Positions 5,960 to 6,338 of a DNA stretch of 6,338 bases are shown here, one piece after another. A program made the translations under genes and the position numbers. Each line of letters begins with the position of its first letter. Position 1 is the stretch's first letter. This DNA is from Thermaceae bacterium. GTDB taxonomy: Bacteria; Deinococcota; Deinococci; Deinococcales; Marinithermaceae. The notes beneath the pieces were generated by a model. That model was not told where the DNA came from and searched no databases. It worked only from the letters and a program-made list of their open reading frames with translations. The stretch covers positions 1 to 6,338 of the forward strand of contig JALUED010000015.1 in assembly GCA_027053145.1 (NCBI GenBank). The letters are read 5' to 3'.

Positions 5960-5989
5960 TTGCCAAAAGTTAGGAGAGCCTAAAATAAT
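5960..5989 (+). promoter_or_regulatory. Predicted promoter of the DtxR/MntR-family gene
   Basis: TTGCCA at 5960-5965 matches the -35 consensus at five of six positions. AATAAT at 5984-5989 matches the -10 at five of six with an 18-bp spacer, and TAAAAT at 5981-5986 is an alternative with a 15-bp spacer. AATAAT ends 7 nt before the GTG at 5997, predicting a leaderless transcript from that codon. If so, the GTG at 5991 would lie upstream of the transcript. Confidence 0.45.
5970..5983. promoter_or_regulatory. DtxR-box-like operator (TTAGG-AGAG-CCTAA)
   Basis: TTAGGAGAGCCTAA is an inverted repeat with perfect 5-bp arms and a 4-bp centre. It agrees with the first 14 bases of the classical DtxR box (TTAGGTTAGCCTAACCTAA) at 12 positions. 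It sits in the -35/-10 spacer of the predicted promoter of a DtxR/MntR-family gene, where a bound repressor would block transcription, which points to autoregulation. It also lies 39 bp upstream of the prfA ATG and could affect the divergent operon. Binding is inferred. Confidence 0.5.
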
Positions 5990-5990
5990 A

Positions 5991-6338
5991 GTGCCTGTGA
6001 CCTTAGACGGGGCAAAACCCCCGCTCTCCGAGGCGCAGGAAGACTACCTCAAGGCGATCTACCAGCTCGCCGAGGGCGGGACCGTCTCCACCCAGGCCCT
6101 GGCCGAGCGGATCGGGGTGCGGCCCGCCTCGGTCACCGGGATGCTCAAAAAGCTCGCCGCCTTGGGCCTCGTCGAGTACGCCCCCTACCGCGGGGTACGG
6201 CTTTCGCCTTTGGGGCTTCGGGTGGCCCTCGAGGTGGTGCGCCACCACCGCCTGCTCGAGGCCTTCCTGGCCCAGGCCCTGGGGTTCTCCTGGGAACGGG
6301 TGCACGAGGAGGCCGACCGGCTGGAGCACCACATCTCC
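5991..6338 (+). CDS. DtxR/MntR-family metal-dependent regulator (N-terminal 116 residues, runs off right edge)
   Basis: These repressors bind Mn2+ or Fe2+ and shut off metal-uptake genes. The N-terminal winged-helix domain is clear: [14 protein letters not shown] (13-26), the helix-turn-helix [20 protein letters not shown] (32-51), then [12 protein letters not shown] and the wing [10 protein letters not shown]. The dimerisation helix [10 protein letters not shown] and LEHHIS follow. Aligned by eye to Bacillus MntR, the metal ligands would be D18 (D8), H86 (H77), D109 (E99), E112 (E102) and H113 (H103), with K21 replacing E11. An acidic residue at 109, where DtxR has Cys102, favours manganese over iron. 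The GTG at 5991 gives the longest protein, with GGAG at 5973-5976 somewhat far upstream; the GTG at 5997 fits the promoter better. The frame is open at the edge, so a C-terminal SH3-like domain cannot be judged. Confidence 0.92.
   Translation, partial: MPVTLDGAKPPLSEAQEDYLKAIYQLAEGGTVSTQALAERIGVRPASVTGMLKKLAALGLVEYAPYRGVRLSPLGLRVALEVVRHHRLLEAFLAQALGFSWERVHEEADRLEHHIS

Noticed and set aside
1..6338. CRISPR array, insertion sequence, phage genes, toxin-antitoxin pair or defence system
   Set aside because: I found no spaced direct repeats, terminal inverted repeats, transposase motifs or defence-type gene sets. Apart from the broken gene and the partial left-edge gene, the window looks like ordinary housekeeping and regulatory chromosome.

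Overview
The window looks like chromosomal DNA of a thermophilic Deinococcus-Thermus bacterium. It has very high GC, G/C-ending codons throughout, Thermus-like RuvB and RF1 sequences, frequent GTG starts and tightly overlapping genes. My best guess is the order Thermales (Thermus, Meiothermus, Oceanithermus or Marinithermus relatives). This rests on remembered family resemblance, not on a search.

Layout from left to right. (1) 1-114, minus: the first 38 codons of a hypothetical protein running off the left edge. (2) 162-536, plus: a broken gene for a small exported protein, interrupted by an in-frame TAG just after its signal peptide and apparently shortened at its C-terminus. (3) 546-1514, plus: ruvB, the Holliday-junction branch-migration motor. 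(4) 1511-5930, minus: six tightly packed genes, transcribed in the order prfA (release factor 1), a Nudix hydrolase, a membrane-anchored TPR protein, thrB (homoserine kinase), a DUF4388/PATAN protein and a TetR-family regulator. Junctions overlap by 1-16 bp or leave gaps of 9-14 bp, so an operon is likely. Its last stop codon interlocks with that of the convergent ruvB in a shared TTAA. (5) 5991-6338, plus: the N-terminal part of a DtxR/MntR-family metal regulator, divergent from prfA.

The genes do not form one obvious pathway. prfA ends translation at UAA/UAG, thrB belongs to threonine synthesis, the Nudix enzyme cleaves a nucleotide-type substrate, and the TPR and DUF4388 proteins look like scaffold or signalling components. 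TetR and DtxR-type regulators sit at the two ends of the block.

The most informative non-coding signal is in the 60-bp prfA/dtxR intergenic region. An inverted repeat TTAGG-AGAG-CCTAA closely resembles the DtxR box and lies inside the predicted promoter of the metal-regulator gene. Several starts have a -10-like hexamer 6-8 nt upstream, which suggests leaderless mRNAs. I see no mobile element, CRISPR array, tRNA or rRNA, no clear intrinsic terminator, and no convincing novel multi-gene system. No gene-free stretch exceeds about 60 bp.
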